Below, in pieces: positions 24,590-33,459 of a stretch of 64,000 bases of DNA. Position 1 is the first letter of the stretch. Every line of letters begins with the position of its first letter. The position numbers were made by a program, and so were the translations under genes. The notes below the pieces were generated by a model, which searched no databases, had not been told where the DNA came from, and was given only the letters and a program-made list of their open reading frames with translations. The stretch is from CAMCHP01 sp036835325 (GTDB lineage: Bacteria; Bacteroidota; Bacteroidia; Flavobacteriales_D; Sanyastnellaceae): NCBI GenBank assembly GCA_036835325.1, contig DAITMF010000014.1:1-64000 (forward strand), written 5' to 3'.

Positions 24590-27500
24590 CTATTGCGGAC
24601 ATGGCAGTCCGAAAAGTGGTAAGAACATCAACATGTCAGACGCCGTCACCATTTGGTCGCCGTTCATGTCGGCTGCGCATACACCTGTGCAGGCGTAATC
24701 GCCAAGCAGAATCAGCAAGTCTTGCACGTCGCGGTTGCCGTCGAAGTTGAAGTCACCCGGACAGAGGAAACAGCTGACAAGGTCGCAGCTGTTGTTGTCG
24801 CAAGTGGCACTTGGGTCGTAGTTGCAGGCGTCGGCATCGGTGCACCCGAAAATGCTGCCGTCATCGACGATGCCGTCGCAGTTGTCATCAATGCCATTGC
24901 AAGGCGAATCAGCCACTGAAGGATTCACGTTCGCGTCGGCATCGTTGCAGTCGTCGGCATTGTCAACGTAGATGCAATCGATGTCACCAATGGTTGATTC
25001 GGTTCCTGCCGCCGCGAATCCTGATAAGATTTGCAGGCCGCTGCCTGATGCAATGCTCCAATTCGCAGAGTTGTCATTGAGTTGGCCTTGGGTTTCGATG
25101 GTGAAGGTGAACGGCCCGTTGCCTGAAATGCCTTGGCTGGTAAAGTTACCCCCACCTTCGGTATTGGGGTATGGACCACCGGCTGCAACCACAGTCCCTT
25201 GAACGTCGGCAAACGACCAGCTAATTTCATCCATCCAACCTCCTGAGGTCACAGAAATGACCCAGGTGTCGTCGCAGGGTACTGCGCAGCTGATGAGGGT
25301 AACTTCGGGGTTTCCGAAGCCATCGCCATCGGCATCGGCGTACCATACGGTGCCGCCGCCTTCGTTGATTTCGCCGTTGCAATTGTCGTCAATGTCGTTG
25401 CACGGATCTTCGATTTGGCCGGGGTTTACATCGGGGTTGGCATCGTCGCAGTCACCGGTTTGGCTGGCGAGAGAGCAGTCGATGTCGGCTTCCTCGCCGG
25501 TTTGTCCACCCGTAACACCGCCTGAAGCGAGCTGCAATCCGCTGCCCGTGCTTACGATCCAGTTGGCAACGTTGTCGTTGAACTGGCCTTGTGTTTCAAT
25601 GGCGAAGGTGAACGGTCCGTTCGTTGAAACACCTTGTCCGGTGAATGTGCCGCCGCCGCCATTGTTGTCGTACGGACCACCCGCAGCTACCACCACGCCA
25701 CTGGCGTCGGTGAAGGTCCATGTGGTTTCATCAAGCCATCCGGTTCCGGTGACGTTGATAACCCAGGTATTGTCGCAGGGCGAGTCACAGCTTCCTGAAG
25801 CCACTGCGGTACCGGTGCCGTAGCCGTCGCCATCAAGATCGGTGTACCAATCAAGGTTGTTGGTGCACGAAGCGTCGTCGCATCCGGCTGTGGCATCGTA
25901 GTTGCAGGCCAGTGGATCGGTGCATCCGGGGTAGGTGCATGAGCCGTCGTCATTGCCCGCATTCGGGTTGAAGTTGCAGGCCAACGCGTTGGTACAACCG
26001 GCGATGCATAGGTTGGTCAGTGCATCGTACGCCGCTTGGCACGCGGCATCCCATGCGCCAATGCAGCAGGCGTTGTTGGCAGTGATAACGGCTATGAACG
26101 CTGCTCCATTGGTATCAACACACAGGGGTACATTGCTGCCGCAGTTGTAGCTGCATGAGCCGTCGTTAAACGTGGCATTGGAATTGTAGTTAACAGCTAT
26201 AGGGTCGGTGCAACCGGGCACTTCAGCTGAACAGTTACCGGTAGTGACTGTCACTGTCGTGCTTTGCTGCGGCGCAACGGCGAAATCGGTCACGGTGAAG
26301 TACACTTCGTACGCAGTGTTGTCATTGAGACCGCTCACGGTGTAGCTGTCACCATCGCCGATACCACTGAGGACGATGCATGTGTATTCGCTGCTGCCCA
26401 CTTCGCGGTAGCAAAGTTCGTCAGCCGAGCAGTACACAGCCGACAACCCGAAGTTAACGGTGATGGTGGCTTCAACAACAGGGCCATTGAGTTGGCAATT
26501 TGCGCTGGCAGTGATTCCGGTCGGTGCGCAGTCTTCAGGCACAGTGCAGGCCTGTGACTCAAAATACTGTAGGGCGTGTGCAAAGGCACGTTGCCCAACA
26601 ATGTCGCCCATAATTCGGCCGGGAATATCGTCGGCGGGAGGGTGAATTCCACCCCAAATGCGCGAAGCGCCTGATTCATCGGCAGCGTCGTAGTAGGTTG
26701 CCCATTGCAACACAACGTCAACGCTTGGTCCATCCTCAAACACCAAAAACTCATTCGCCTGAGCAACGAATTCGCCGATACCACCTGGGAAATACTCCGA
26801 TCCGGTGAATTGGGTGAGCAGTTCGGCTGCAGCACGGCTAAAGGTCGAGTGCCCCGATACGTAGCCGGCAAAAGGTGGTGTAACGAAGGTCGGTCGCTGA
26901 TACGGCTCCCAGTCTTCTGCGCGAATCCAGCCTACGCCCGCAAATTCAGTGTCAACGTTGTTGATGCCGTTGTGTCCGCGCCAAGAATACATTTTCAACT
27001 TGCCGGCGTGGATGTTTCCTGCACCGGCCAAGGGCTCACCGGGTTGAATAACTTCAATGTAACCGGGAACAATGGGCAAGCCTCCGGGGTGGTAGTTGGG
27101 TTCACCGGGGAAGCTTGACTGACCAAGTTCGGCCATCCCACGAATGGCCGAGATCGGACGAGGGTAATCGTACCAGCCTTTCACACCCCAGGCAGCCACA
27201 GCTGCGTCGTGCATGGCTCCGCCAAGGGCGAGGTAGCCTTTGACGTCCCATTCCAAATCACTCAACACGTCGCCTTCTCCTTGAATGCGTTTTTCGAGCA
27301 TGGGGTGGTCGCTGACGTAGTTGAAAATTGAGAACCAGTGCCCTGGCGGTGTTTCACTGTCAGGCCCGTCGGCCCAGAACTCGGCCAGCACGCGGGCATA
27401 GTCGGCCCGTGGAACGATGTTCGGGGCGTACGGTTGACCGGTCACGGGGTTCACGGGGTGACCGTTGTGGTCGTTGCCACCGTTCATTTGGTCGTAGTAG

Positions 27501-29854
27501 TTGGGGTGATCGGCAAACGAAGTAGGGAAGGTCGAGTTGTTGCCCAGCGCACCCGGTGAAATGTCCCACATTACACCGTCAGTAGGGTCGAGGTGCGATG
27601 CCCAAATGGCCGTAGTGACAAAGCTCCAGCGGTAGTCTTCGGTGGTTCCGCCACCGTCCATCTGATGCATTGGTGGTGCGCCGGGATCGAGGTAAACCGG
27701 GTAGGGGTTTCCATCGCGGGTGTAATCGACGCGGTCACTTTCGTTCAGCGAGAACGGGTGCACTTGGCCCCACTCCGGACCTAAAAAGTCAGGCGTATCA
27801 CCCGGAATGACGTTGCCGCTCTGGTCGATGAAAAGCGCCAAAGTAAGCGGCTGCCAGCGGTTGAAGTCGGTAAATGTGTCGTTGCCCGGAATGTCAACAT
27901 TCATGGGTTCGTTTACCGGTTCGTAGAATTGGTTGCCGTAGTTAATTGTTTCGTTGGCATTGTCGTTGAGGCCGTAGTTGATGACGCACTGCGCCACGTA
28001 GTTACCCAAGGCGGCTGCCGAGCCTCCGGCATAATCGGTGCTCGTGTAGGCAGGGTCATACCCAAGCGTGGCCATGTGGTTGTCGTAGCCTTGATACAGC
28101 AAGGCGGCTTGCGGCGAATTCACAAAGCGGTGCCGCAGTATGCGGTAGGAGGCATAGGCGATGGCAGTGTCGCGCGATGCTTCGATGTTGTCAGGCAAGG
28201 GGAAACCTTCGAAGGTGCATACATGTCCGTTCAACTCTTGACCCAAAATGTATCCGCATGAAGCGGGGTCATAGGCTGACCAGGCATCCCATTGTGCGGC
28301 AGAAAGGTGGAAGAGGTTGCGCGCATGTACGGGCGGGCGGGCAAGGTCTTTCCGGATGGATGCCAAGGCCAATTCATTCCACTGCCGCGCCATGCTGAAG
28401 TCGGTGCTCACCACAGGGAAGTCGGTCGGCGGCGTACAGTTGGGGTCAGGGTTGGTTGGGCAGGGGTCGCAGGCGTCGGCGAGTCCGTCACCGTCGTAGT
28501 CGGAGCTGTTGGGCGCGAGTTCGCAGTTGGCCGACATGTAAACGCTGTAACCCGAGCAGTCACCGGTAATGAGGTCGGGCAAGCCGTCGTTGTTGATGTC
28601 GAGGAACCAAAAGTCATAGGCGTTATCGGCCCATGGCTGTGCGCTGGTACCGTATGGGTCGGTGATGCTCCCGTTGCTGTTGCGGTAAATGGCCATGCGC
28701 CGACCAGAGTCACACGGCGGTATGTCAACGTCAACGTCGGCGACGCCGATGTCGAGTGTGCCGTCAAGGTCGAGGTCGTAGGCATGCACATTGCCTCCAA
28801 AGCCGTTTGTGCTGCTGTAATTGAGGATGTTTTGCGTGTAGCTAACGCTGTTGTTTGGGTTGGAACCGTTGAGGTAAATCACGCGGTCAGCGGCATCGTC
28901 AACGATGTAGATGTCGAGCCATTCATCGCCATTCAAATCAACGGCCTCAAACATGTAGGGTGCACTTCCCGGTTGCAGGTTTTGCCAGTTGGTAAAGGTG
29001 CCGTCGCCGTTGTTGTAAAGAGCAAACAAGCCCATGGCATTCCAGGGTGCTACGTTGTAAAGGGTCGAAACCTTCAAGATATCGAGGTCACCATCGTTGT
29101 CGATGTCAACAATTTGAACGGCTGTTCCGAACGCGCTATTGCGGAGGTTGCCGAGGCGTGCTTGCGATTCGTTGGTGAAGAACCCGTTGCCATCGTTCAT
29201 GAGCAAGAAATCTTGGGCGATGCCACCGGAGGCATTCTGCTTGTAGTTGCAGAAGTAGAGGTCTTTGGTGCCGTTGCCATCAACGTCACCGCCCCACACT
29301 GCGCAGAAAAGCAGCGCGTCTTCGGTAAGGAGCGGGAAGCGAGCAGCCGACTCATCGGCAAAGCCCTGCCACTGTCCGCCCGATTCGCCAAGGTTGCGGT
29401 AGTACTTGGGTTGTTGGTTGAAGGTGTTGGCGATGACGATGTCAACCCATCCGTCTCCATCAAAATCATCAACGTATACGTCGCGTGCATGGGTAGGCGT
29501 GGTGATGAATCCGGGGGCATATTGCGCCGTCATGTCGGTAAGCACTCCGCCGATGTTCATCAGCAGCAGGTCTGTGCGCGGTGTTGTTGAGGTGCCCGAA
29601 AACGGCGTTTTGCGGACGAAAATAACGTCTTGCCAGCCGTCGTTGTTGAAGTCAGCTGCCCAAGCGTCTTTTTCTTGGTCGTCGCTATTGGCGACTGTGC
29701 TGAGCACGAGGCGCTCGTTGGTTGCTTCAACCCAGTCGAGCCATTGGGCGTGAACTGAGGTGGTGGGAATGAGTGCCAGCACGGCAAAGAAGAGCAGTGC
29801 GGCTAACACATGGCGGCTCTCCCGTACCGCATGCGCATTCGAGCGTAAGGTCAT
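24590..29854 (-). CDS. Giant secreted protein: FG-GAP repeats, vanadium haloperoxidase/PAP2 domain, repeat modules, dockerin-like end
   Basis: The start is ATG 29854 (MTLRSNAHAVRESRHV...TTSVHAQW, a signal peptide); a frame back to 29956 crosses a terminator and is rejected. Order over 1,754 residues: FG-GAP/VCBS repeats (about 45-450), a DYDGDGLADACDPCP calcium-type motif near 458, then a vanadium-dependent haloperoxidase/PAP2 domain (about 470-1090). That domain has all three blocks: YPRPISAIRG near 900, SGHSTFSRAAAELL near 1001 and SRIWGGIHPPADD near 1068. A fibronectin-like domain, GCTDP...GDGSC repeats, a duplicated 90-residue unit (VVAAGGPY... twice) alternating with NxxDDNC metal-binding motifs, and a dockerin-like pair of DxNxDG loops ending at CPQ follow. 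The enzyme would halogenate or dephosphorylate outside the cell. No T9SS domain is obvious. Confidence 0.85.
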   Translation of the reverse strand: MTLRSNAHAVRESRHVLAALLFFAVLALIPTTSVHAQWLDWVEATNERLVLSTVANSDDQEKDAWAADFNNDGWQDVIFVRKTPFSGTSTTPRTDLLLMNIGGVLTDMTAQYAPGFITTPTHARDVYVDDFDGDGWVDIVIANTFNQQPKYYRNLGESGGQWQGFADESAARFPLLTEDALLFCAVWGGDVDGNGTKDLYFCNYKQNASGGIAQDFLLMNDGNGFFTNESQARLGNLRNSAFGTAVQIVDIDNDGDLDILKVSTLYNVAPWNAMGLFALYNNGDGTFTNWQNLQPGSAPYMFEAVDLNGDEWLDIYIVDDAADRVIYLNGSNPNNSVSYTQNILNYSSTNGFGGNVHAYDLDLDGTLDIGVADVDVDIPPCDSGRRMAIYRNSNGSITDPYGTSAQPWADNAYDFWFLDINNDGLPDLITGDCSGYSVYMSANCELAPNSSDYDGDGLADACDPCPTNPDPNCTPPTDFPVVSTDFSMARQWNELALASIRKDLARPPVHARNLFHLSAAQWDAWSAYDPASCGYILGQELNGHVCTFEGFPLPDNIEASRDTAIAYASYRILRHRFVNSPQAALLYQGYDNHMATLGYDPAYTSTDYAGGSAAALGNYVAQCVINYGLNDNANETINYGNQFYEPVNEPMNVDIPGNDTFTDFNRWQPLTLALFIDQSGNVIPGDTPDFLGPEWGQVHPFSLNESDRVDYTRDGNPYPVYLDPGAPPMHQMDGGGTTEDYRWSFVTTAIWASHLDPTDGVMWDISPGALGNNSTFPTSFADHPNYYDQMNGGNDHNGHPVNPVTGQPYAPNIVPRADYARVLAEFWADGPDSETPPGHWFSIFNYVSDHPMLEKRIQGEGDVLSDLEWDVKGYLALGGAMHDAAVAAWGVKGWYDYPRPISAIRGMAELGQSSFPGEPNYHPGGLPIVPGYIEVIQPGEPLAGAGNIHAGKLKMYSWRGHNGINNVDTEFAGVGWIRAEDWEPYQRPTFVTPPFAGYVSGHSTFSRAAAELLTQFTGSEYFPGGIGEFVAQANEFLVFEDGPSVDVVLQWATYYDAADESGASRIWGGIHPPADDIPGRIMGDIVGQRAFAHALQYFESQACTVPEDCAPTGITASANCQLNGPVVEATITVNFGLSAVYCSADELCYREVGSSEYTCIVLSGIGDGDSYTVSGLNDNTAYEVYFTVTDFAVAPQQSTTVTVTTGNCSAEVPGCTDPIAVNYNSNATFNDGSCSYNCGSNVPLCVDTNGAAFIAVITANNACCIGAWDAACQAAYDALTNLCIAGCTNALACNFNPNAGNDDGSCTYPGCTDPLACNYDATAGCDDASCTNNLDWYTDLDGDGYGTGTAVASGSCDSPCDNTWVINVTGTGWLDETTWTFTDASGVVVAAGGPYDNNGGGGTFTGQGVSTNGPFTFAIETQGQFNDNVANWIVSTGSGLQLASGGVTGGQTGEEADIDCSLASQTGDCDDANPDVNPGQIEDPCNDIDDNCNGEINEGGGTVWYADADGDGFGNPEVTLISCAVPCDDTWVISVTSGGWMDEISWSFADVQGTVVAAGGPYPNTEGGGNFTSQGISGNGPFTFTIETQGQLNDNSANWSIASGSGLQILSGFAAAGTESTIGDIDCIYVDNADDCNDADANVNPSVADSPCNGIDDNCDGIVDDGSIFGCTDADACNYDPSATCDNNSCDLVSCFLCPGDFNFDGNRDVQDLLILLGDYACTGVCAADMNGDQMVTASDMLMFLPLFGLPCPQ

Positions 29855-29925
29855 TTTGGTTGGTCTTAGTGAATCCAAAGTACTGTTTTTTTGTGGATTG
29901 CACCTCGTTGCTCGGCCAAAATTCA

Positions 29926-29945
29926 CATCCATCCCCCAAAAAAAA
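29926..29945 (-). repeat. T-run/GGATGGATG motif site
   Basis: On the minus strand T8, then GGGGGATGGATG. The T-run is that of the dnaN terminator, so the motif again lies directly 3' of a terminator. Confidence 0.7.
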
Positions 29946-29965
29946 CGCCTCCACATTGGGAGGCG
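29938..29965 (-). terminator. dnaN rho-independent terminator
   Basis: CGCCTCC and GGAGGCG pair over 7 bp with a six-base loop and, on the minus strand, a T8 run follows. It lies 22 bases after the dnaN stop codon. Confidence 0.85.
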
Positions 29966-29987
29966 CTTTGTGCACTAGGGCTTAGAA

Positions 29988-31115
29988 TTAGTTGTTGAGC
30001 ATCACCGGCATCACGAGCATCAGGATGTTTTCTCCTTCGTCTTCGCGTTCAGCGGGCAAAAGAATACCGGCGCGGTTCGGTGCGCTAAGTTCTACGACCA
30101 CTTCGGTGCCGCCAATGTTTGACAGCATATCGGTGATGAAGCGGCTGTTGAAGCCAATCTCCATGTCTTCACCTTCGTAGCTGCATGCCATACGTTCAAC
30201 GGCAGAGTTGGCGAAATCGAGGTCTTCGGCCGAAACGGTAAGCTCGCTGCCCACAATTTTCAGTCGCACTTGGCTCGTGGTTTTGTTGGCGAAAAGAGCC
30301 ACCCGGCGAACCGACTGAAGCAATTGCTCGCGGTTTACGGTGAGCTTGTTCGGATTGTCTTTCGGAATAACCGCCTCGTAGTTGGGGTATTTACCGTCAA
30401 TCAGTCGGCTGATGATGGTTACCCCGCCAAGGTTGAAGCGGGCATTTTTCTCGTTGTAGCGCACTTCAACCTCATTTTCAGCCGCCGGAGCAGCAGTTTT
30501 CAGAAGGTTGAGTGGTTTTTTCGGGATGATGAACGAGCCGCTTTCACCCGGCTTGATGTCTTCGCGTGAATAGCGAACCAAGCGGTGGGCATCGGTGGCT
30601 ACGAAGTGCACTTTGTCTTCATGCACTTCAAAGAACACGCCGCTCATCACCGGACGAAGGTCATCGGTGCCGGTAGCGAATACCGTGCGGCTTATGGCGC
30701 TGGCCAAGATGCTGCCGTCAATGGTGAAGGCCTTGTCGGCTTCAACCTCAGGAGCTTTTGGGAACTCAGAGCCGTTTGCAGCAGGGAAGCGGTATTTACC
30801 GTATTCACTGGTCATTTCAACGGCCATTGCTGCTTCATCGATTGTGAAGGTGAGCGGAATGGAGCTGTTGCCAAACCCCTTCAAGGTGTTCACCAACAGG
30901 TGCGCCGTGATGGCAATGGTACCTGTATCTTCACCCATCACTTCAACTTCAGTGCTGATGGTGGTCTCGAGGTCAGAAGCTGAGATCACAGCCTTGCCGG
31001 GGGTGAGCTCAAACAGGAAGTAGTCAAGGATGGGCAGGGTATTGTTGTTGCTCAAAACACCGCTGAGCATCTGTACCTGTTTCGAAAGCCGGTCGTTCGG
31101 GACGATAAACTGCAT
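29988..31115 (-). CDS. dnaN: DNA polymerase III subunit beta (sliding clamp)
   Basis: This 375-residue protein has the clamp's three repeated domains: MQFIVPNDRLSKQVQMLSGV at the start, SRTVFATGTDDLRPVMSGVFFE near residue 150, and LSAPNRAGILLPAERED...LVMPVMLNN at the end. The start at 31115 is preferred over 31175 because MQFIV begins the conserved fold and a -7 word lies 35 bases upstream of it. It clamps polymerase III onto DNA. It is not next to dnaA here. Confidence 0.96.
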   Translation of the reverse strand: MQFIVPNDRLSKQVQMLSGVLSNNNTLPILDYFLFELTPGKAVISASDLETTISTEVEVMGEDTGTIAITAHLLVNTLKGFGNSSIPLTFTIDEAAMAVEMTSEYGKYRFPAANGSEFPKAPEVEADKAFTIDGSILASAISRTVFATGTDDLRPVMSGVFFEVHEDKVHFVATDAHRLVRYSREDIKPGESGSFIIPKKPLNLLKTAAPAAENEVEVRYNEKNARFNLGGVTIISRLIDGKYPNYEAVIPKDNPNKLTVNREQLLQSVRRVALFANKTTSQVRLKIVGSELTVSAEDLDFANSAVERMACSYEGEDMEIGFNSRFITDMLSNIGGTEVVVELSAPNRAGILLPAEREDEGENILMLVMPVMLNN

Positions 31116-31149
31116 AACTCGAATCGGATTGATGATTTTTCCGTGGGCG

Positions 31150-31157
31150 CAAATATA
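31150..31157 (-). promoter_or_regulatory. -7 element of dnaN
   Basis: TATATTTG on the minus strand, 34 bases before the dnaN ATG. Confidence 0.55.
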
Positions 31158-31300
31158 CCATTTCGGAGGGAGCAAGACACCCGCTGTTCAAAGGCTGTGG
31201 ATATTTAACCGAGGCAACCTTTTGCAGGTTATTTGCATCTTTGAGGTGACCGCTGAAAGTGCGGCGGTTTTTTACTACTTTGCGACAAATACCTCACCCC

Positions 31301-31651
31301 ATGAAGAAAGTGCTCTACACGCTGTTCCTTGCCGCCCTCGGTTTCTCTGCCGAAGCGCAAATCAACGTATCTGACAACCAACTTGACGCGCTCATCACAC
31401 CTGAAACGTCGCGCGAAGAACTGTGGGCCATCACCACAGCTTTCCGTGAACAAGGTGTCGAAATGCGTTATGACCGCATCAACTTCGACAGCAATATGCA
31501 GCTGATGGCCATTAACGTCGGTATTAAATATGGTGAACTCGAGCCGGTGTGGTACCAGTCGACTGACCTTATGGCCGACGGACAAGTGAAAATTGTCATC
31601 CGTCCGAACGCTGCGTCTGACAAAGTCTGCGTAAGCCCTTCGTGCGAATGA
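31301..31651 (+). CDS. Small secreted hypothetical protein
   Basis: A signal peptide (MKKVLYTLFLAALGFSAEA) precedes a 97-residue mature part. It includes ETSREELWAITTAFREQGVEM-like sequence and the pattern RINFDSNMQLMAINV that also appears in C-terminal segments of Bacteroidota secreted or peptidase-associated proteins. A conserved Cys pair (VCVSPSC) ends the protein. The start is ATG 31301; the extension to 31259 lacks a signal peptide. Divergently transcribed from dnaN. Function unknown. Confidence 0.65.
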   Translation: MKKVLYTLFLAALGFSAEAQINVSDNQLDALITPETSREELWAITTAFREQGVEMRYDRINFDSNMQLMAINVGIKYGELEPVWYQSTDLMADGQVKIVIRPNAASDKVCVSPSCE

Positions 31652-31670
31652 TTGCACACAAGAAAGTGTG

Positions 31671-31695
31671 AAAGGGAGCCTCGGCTCCCTTTTTT
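31671..31695. terminator. Bidirectional rho-independent terminator
   Basis: AAAGGGAGCC-TC-GGCTCCCTTT forms a 10-bp stem with a 2-base nominal loop and a T6 run. It separates the small secreted-protein gene from the convergent glycosyltransferase gene, whose stop codon overlaps its end. Confidence 0.85.
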
Positions 31696-32647
31696 ATGCA
31701 TTCTGAGCTACCTGCGCCGGATCAATCTCAAGGGCGCATTTGAAATGTTTTTGCGGGCAGTCGCGGTGGCCGTGGAGACCGCATGGTCGGCACGCCAAAT
31801 CGGTATTGGTTTCAACCACACGGGCGTGTTCTCCTATGGGCCCAAATCCAAACTCGGGCACGGTTGAGCAGAACACGGCCGTCACAGGGGCGCTGGTGGC
31901 TGAGCAAAGGTGCAAAGGGCCTGAATCATTGACATAGCTCATGCGTGCCTCTTTCATGAGCAAGGCACTGGCCAAGAGCGATAGCTTTCCACACAAATTC
32001 TGCACAGAAAGGTTGGTCGTTGCCAATCGTACCGTCTCAGCCAACGCATGATCTGCCGGTGCCCCAATCAGGTAAACCGGCAGGGGGGCGAGTGCATCAA
32101 GCAACCGAATCCACTGCTCTGCCGGCCATTGCTTGGTGAACCAAACCGAGGCAGGCGCCACAACGGCATACTCACCACTAACCCTACTGTCAATCTGAAT
32201 AAGCTGTTCGTTGGCTGCTGCGTTCGGATGGATTTTTGGTGGGTGGATGGTGCACAAATCGGCCACCAGTGAGTGATTTCGCTCGGTCTCGTGCAAGTAG
32301 TTGGCATCGCCTTTCTTCCCGATGGGATGCGGATAGCGTTTTGAAAAAAGACGGGAGAGCGGATTTTTATCGAAGCCCCGAGTTTCACGAGCGCCTGAAA
32401 AAGCGGTCAGTAAACCGCTCGACGCAAATCGGTGCAAGTTCACCACAAGGTCAAAGCGCCGCTCACGAATGCGCGACACCAACGCCATCAAATTGCGCAG
32501 CTTCGCCGTGCGCTTTTCCCACGTCCAAACCTCCAAAAAAGGGTGGTCATCAAGCACCGAGGCGTTGCCCTCGCGCACAAGCATTACCAGCTTCGCTGAT
32601 GGGTAGGCACGGTGCAAACTTTCGGCGACACCCGTGGCCAATACCAC
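31694..32647 (-). CDS. Glycosyltransferase family 9 (heptosyltransferase-like)
   Basis: The 317 residues from the GTG at 32647 match GT9: YVNDSGPLHLCSATSAPVTAVF is the nucleotide-sugar-binding signature, and AVVAPASVWFTKQWPAEQW is the other family block. Such enzymes add heptoses or related sugars to LPS core. The conserved N terminus (ILIIQTAFIGDVVLA) reads on upstream in frame as far as 32689, where the only candidates are CTG or ATC codons before the yebC stop. So either the start is non-canonical or the annotated protein is about 14 residues short. Confidence 0.85.
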   Translation of the reverse strand: MVLATGVAESLHRAYPSAKLVMLVREGNASVLDDHPFLEVWTWEKRTAKLRNLMALVSRIRERRFDLVVNLHRFASSGLLTAFSGARETRGFDKNPLSRLFSKRYPHPIGKKGDANYLHETERNHSLVADLCTIHPPKIHPNAAANEQLIQIDSRVSGEYAVVAPASVWFTKQWPAEQWIRLLDALAPLPVYLIGAPADHALAETVRLATTNLSVQNLCGKLSLLASALLMKEARMSYVNDSGPLHLCSATSAPVTAVFCSTVPEFGFGPIGEHARVVETNTDLACRPCGLHGHRDCPQKHFKCALEIDPAQVAQNA

Positions 32648-32694
32648 GTCGCCAATAAAGGCCGTTTGTATGATCAGGATGCGCTCCAGACCGG

Positions 32695-33405
32695 TTATGC
32701 GATGTTGGTGTAGACCGCCTGTACGTCGTCGTCGTCTTCGATTTTATCGACCATTTTGTCGATGTCGGCAATTTGTTCATCGGTAAACTCAACAGGCGAG
32801 TTGGGGATGCGCTGCAACGATGCGTTCTTCACCTCAATTTTGCGCTCTTCCAAGGCGCTGTTGAGCGTTCCGAAGGCGGTGTAATCGCCGTAGAAGTACG
32901 CCGTGTCGCCGTCTTGTTGAATCTCGTCCAAACCCGCATCGATGAGCTCAAGTTCGAGTTCGTCAAGCTGAATGGCATCAGTCAGCTCCACTTCAAACAC
33001 GGCCTTGCGGCTAAACATGAATTCGAGCGAACCTGTAGGGACGACGCCTCCGCCGGCCTTGCTGAAGTACGACTTCACGTTGGCAACGGTGCGGTTGTTG
33101 TTGTCGGTGGCGCATTCTACCATAACCAATACCCCGTGCGGACCCTTCCCTTCGAAAACGACCTCGGTGTACTCAGACGCATCTTTGCCGCTGGCGCGTT
33201 TAATCGCGGCCTCGATGTTGTCTTTTGGCATGTTTTGTGCCTTGGCATTCTGGATGGCTGTGCGAAGCCTGCCGTTTGATTCAGGGTCTTCACCTCCTTC
33301 CTTGGCAGCTACCGTAATGGCTTTGGCCAGTTTTGGAAACACACGTGACATGTGGCCCCAACGCTTCTCTTTGGCGGCACGGCGGTATTCAAAAGCTCTT
33401 CCCAT
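32695..33405 (-). CDS. yebC: YebC/PmpR-family protein
   Basis: This 236-residue protein has the YebC/TACO1 pattern: GHMSRVFPKLAKAITVAAKEGG, NIEAAIKRASGKD, FEGKGPHGVLVMVECATDNNNRT-like sequence and a C-terminal EDDDDVQAVYTN. Members regulate transcription or relieve ribosome stalling at prolines. It precedes the GT9 gene, with 5 bases between its stop and the CTG candidate. Its -7 word is 19 bases before the ATG. Confidence 0.95.
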   Translation of the reverse strand: MGRAFEYRRAAKEKRWGHMSRVFPKLAKAITVAAKEGGEDPESNGRLRTAIQNAKAQNMPKDNIEAAIKRASGKDASEYTEVVFEGKGPHGVLVMVECATDNNNRTVANVKSYFSKAGGGVVPTGSLEFMFSRKAVFEVELTDAIQLDELELELIDAGLDEIQQDGDTAYFYGDYTAFGTLNSALEERKIEVKNASLQRIPNSPVEFTDEQIADIDKMVDKIEDDDDVQAVYTNIA

Positions 33406-33424
33406 GGTTTGATGCGTTTGGTGG

Positions 33425-33432
33425 CAAAGATA
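33425..33432 (-). promoter_or_regulatory. -7 element of yebC
   Basis: TATCTTTG on the minus strand, 19 bases before the yebC ATG. Confidence 0.6.
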
Positions 33433-33459
33433 AAAGTTTCGTTTGTTGGCACACCATGG

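Noticed and set aside
25228..25236. GGATGGATG copy within the giant protein (GWMDE)
   Set aside because: The sister repeat unit has GWLDE at the same place, so here the word may be explained by the protein sequence rather than by the DNA motif; it is counted but weighed less.
28292..29590. 432-residue antisense frame opposite the giant haloperoxidase-like gene, and similar long antisense frames (for example 3613-4512)
   Set aside because: In GC-rich DNA the opposite strand of a real gene often stays open; these follow the codon pattern of the sense gene and have no signal or domain of their own.
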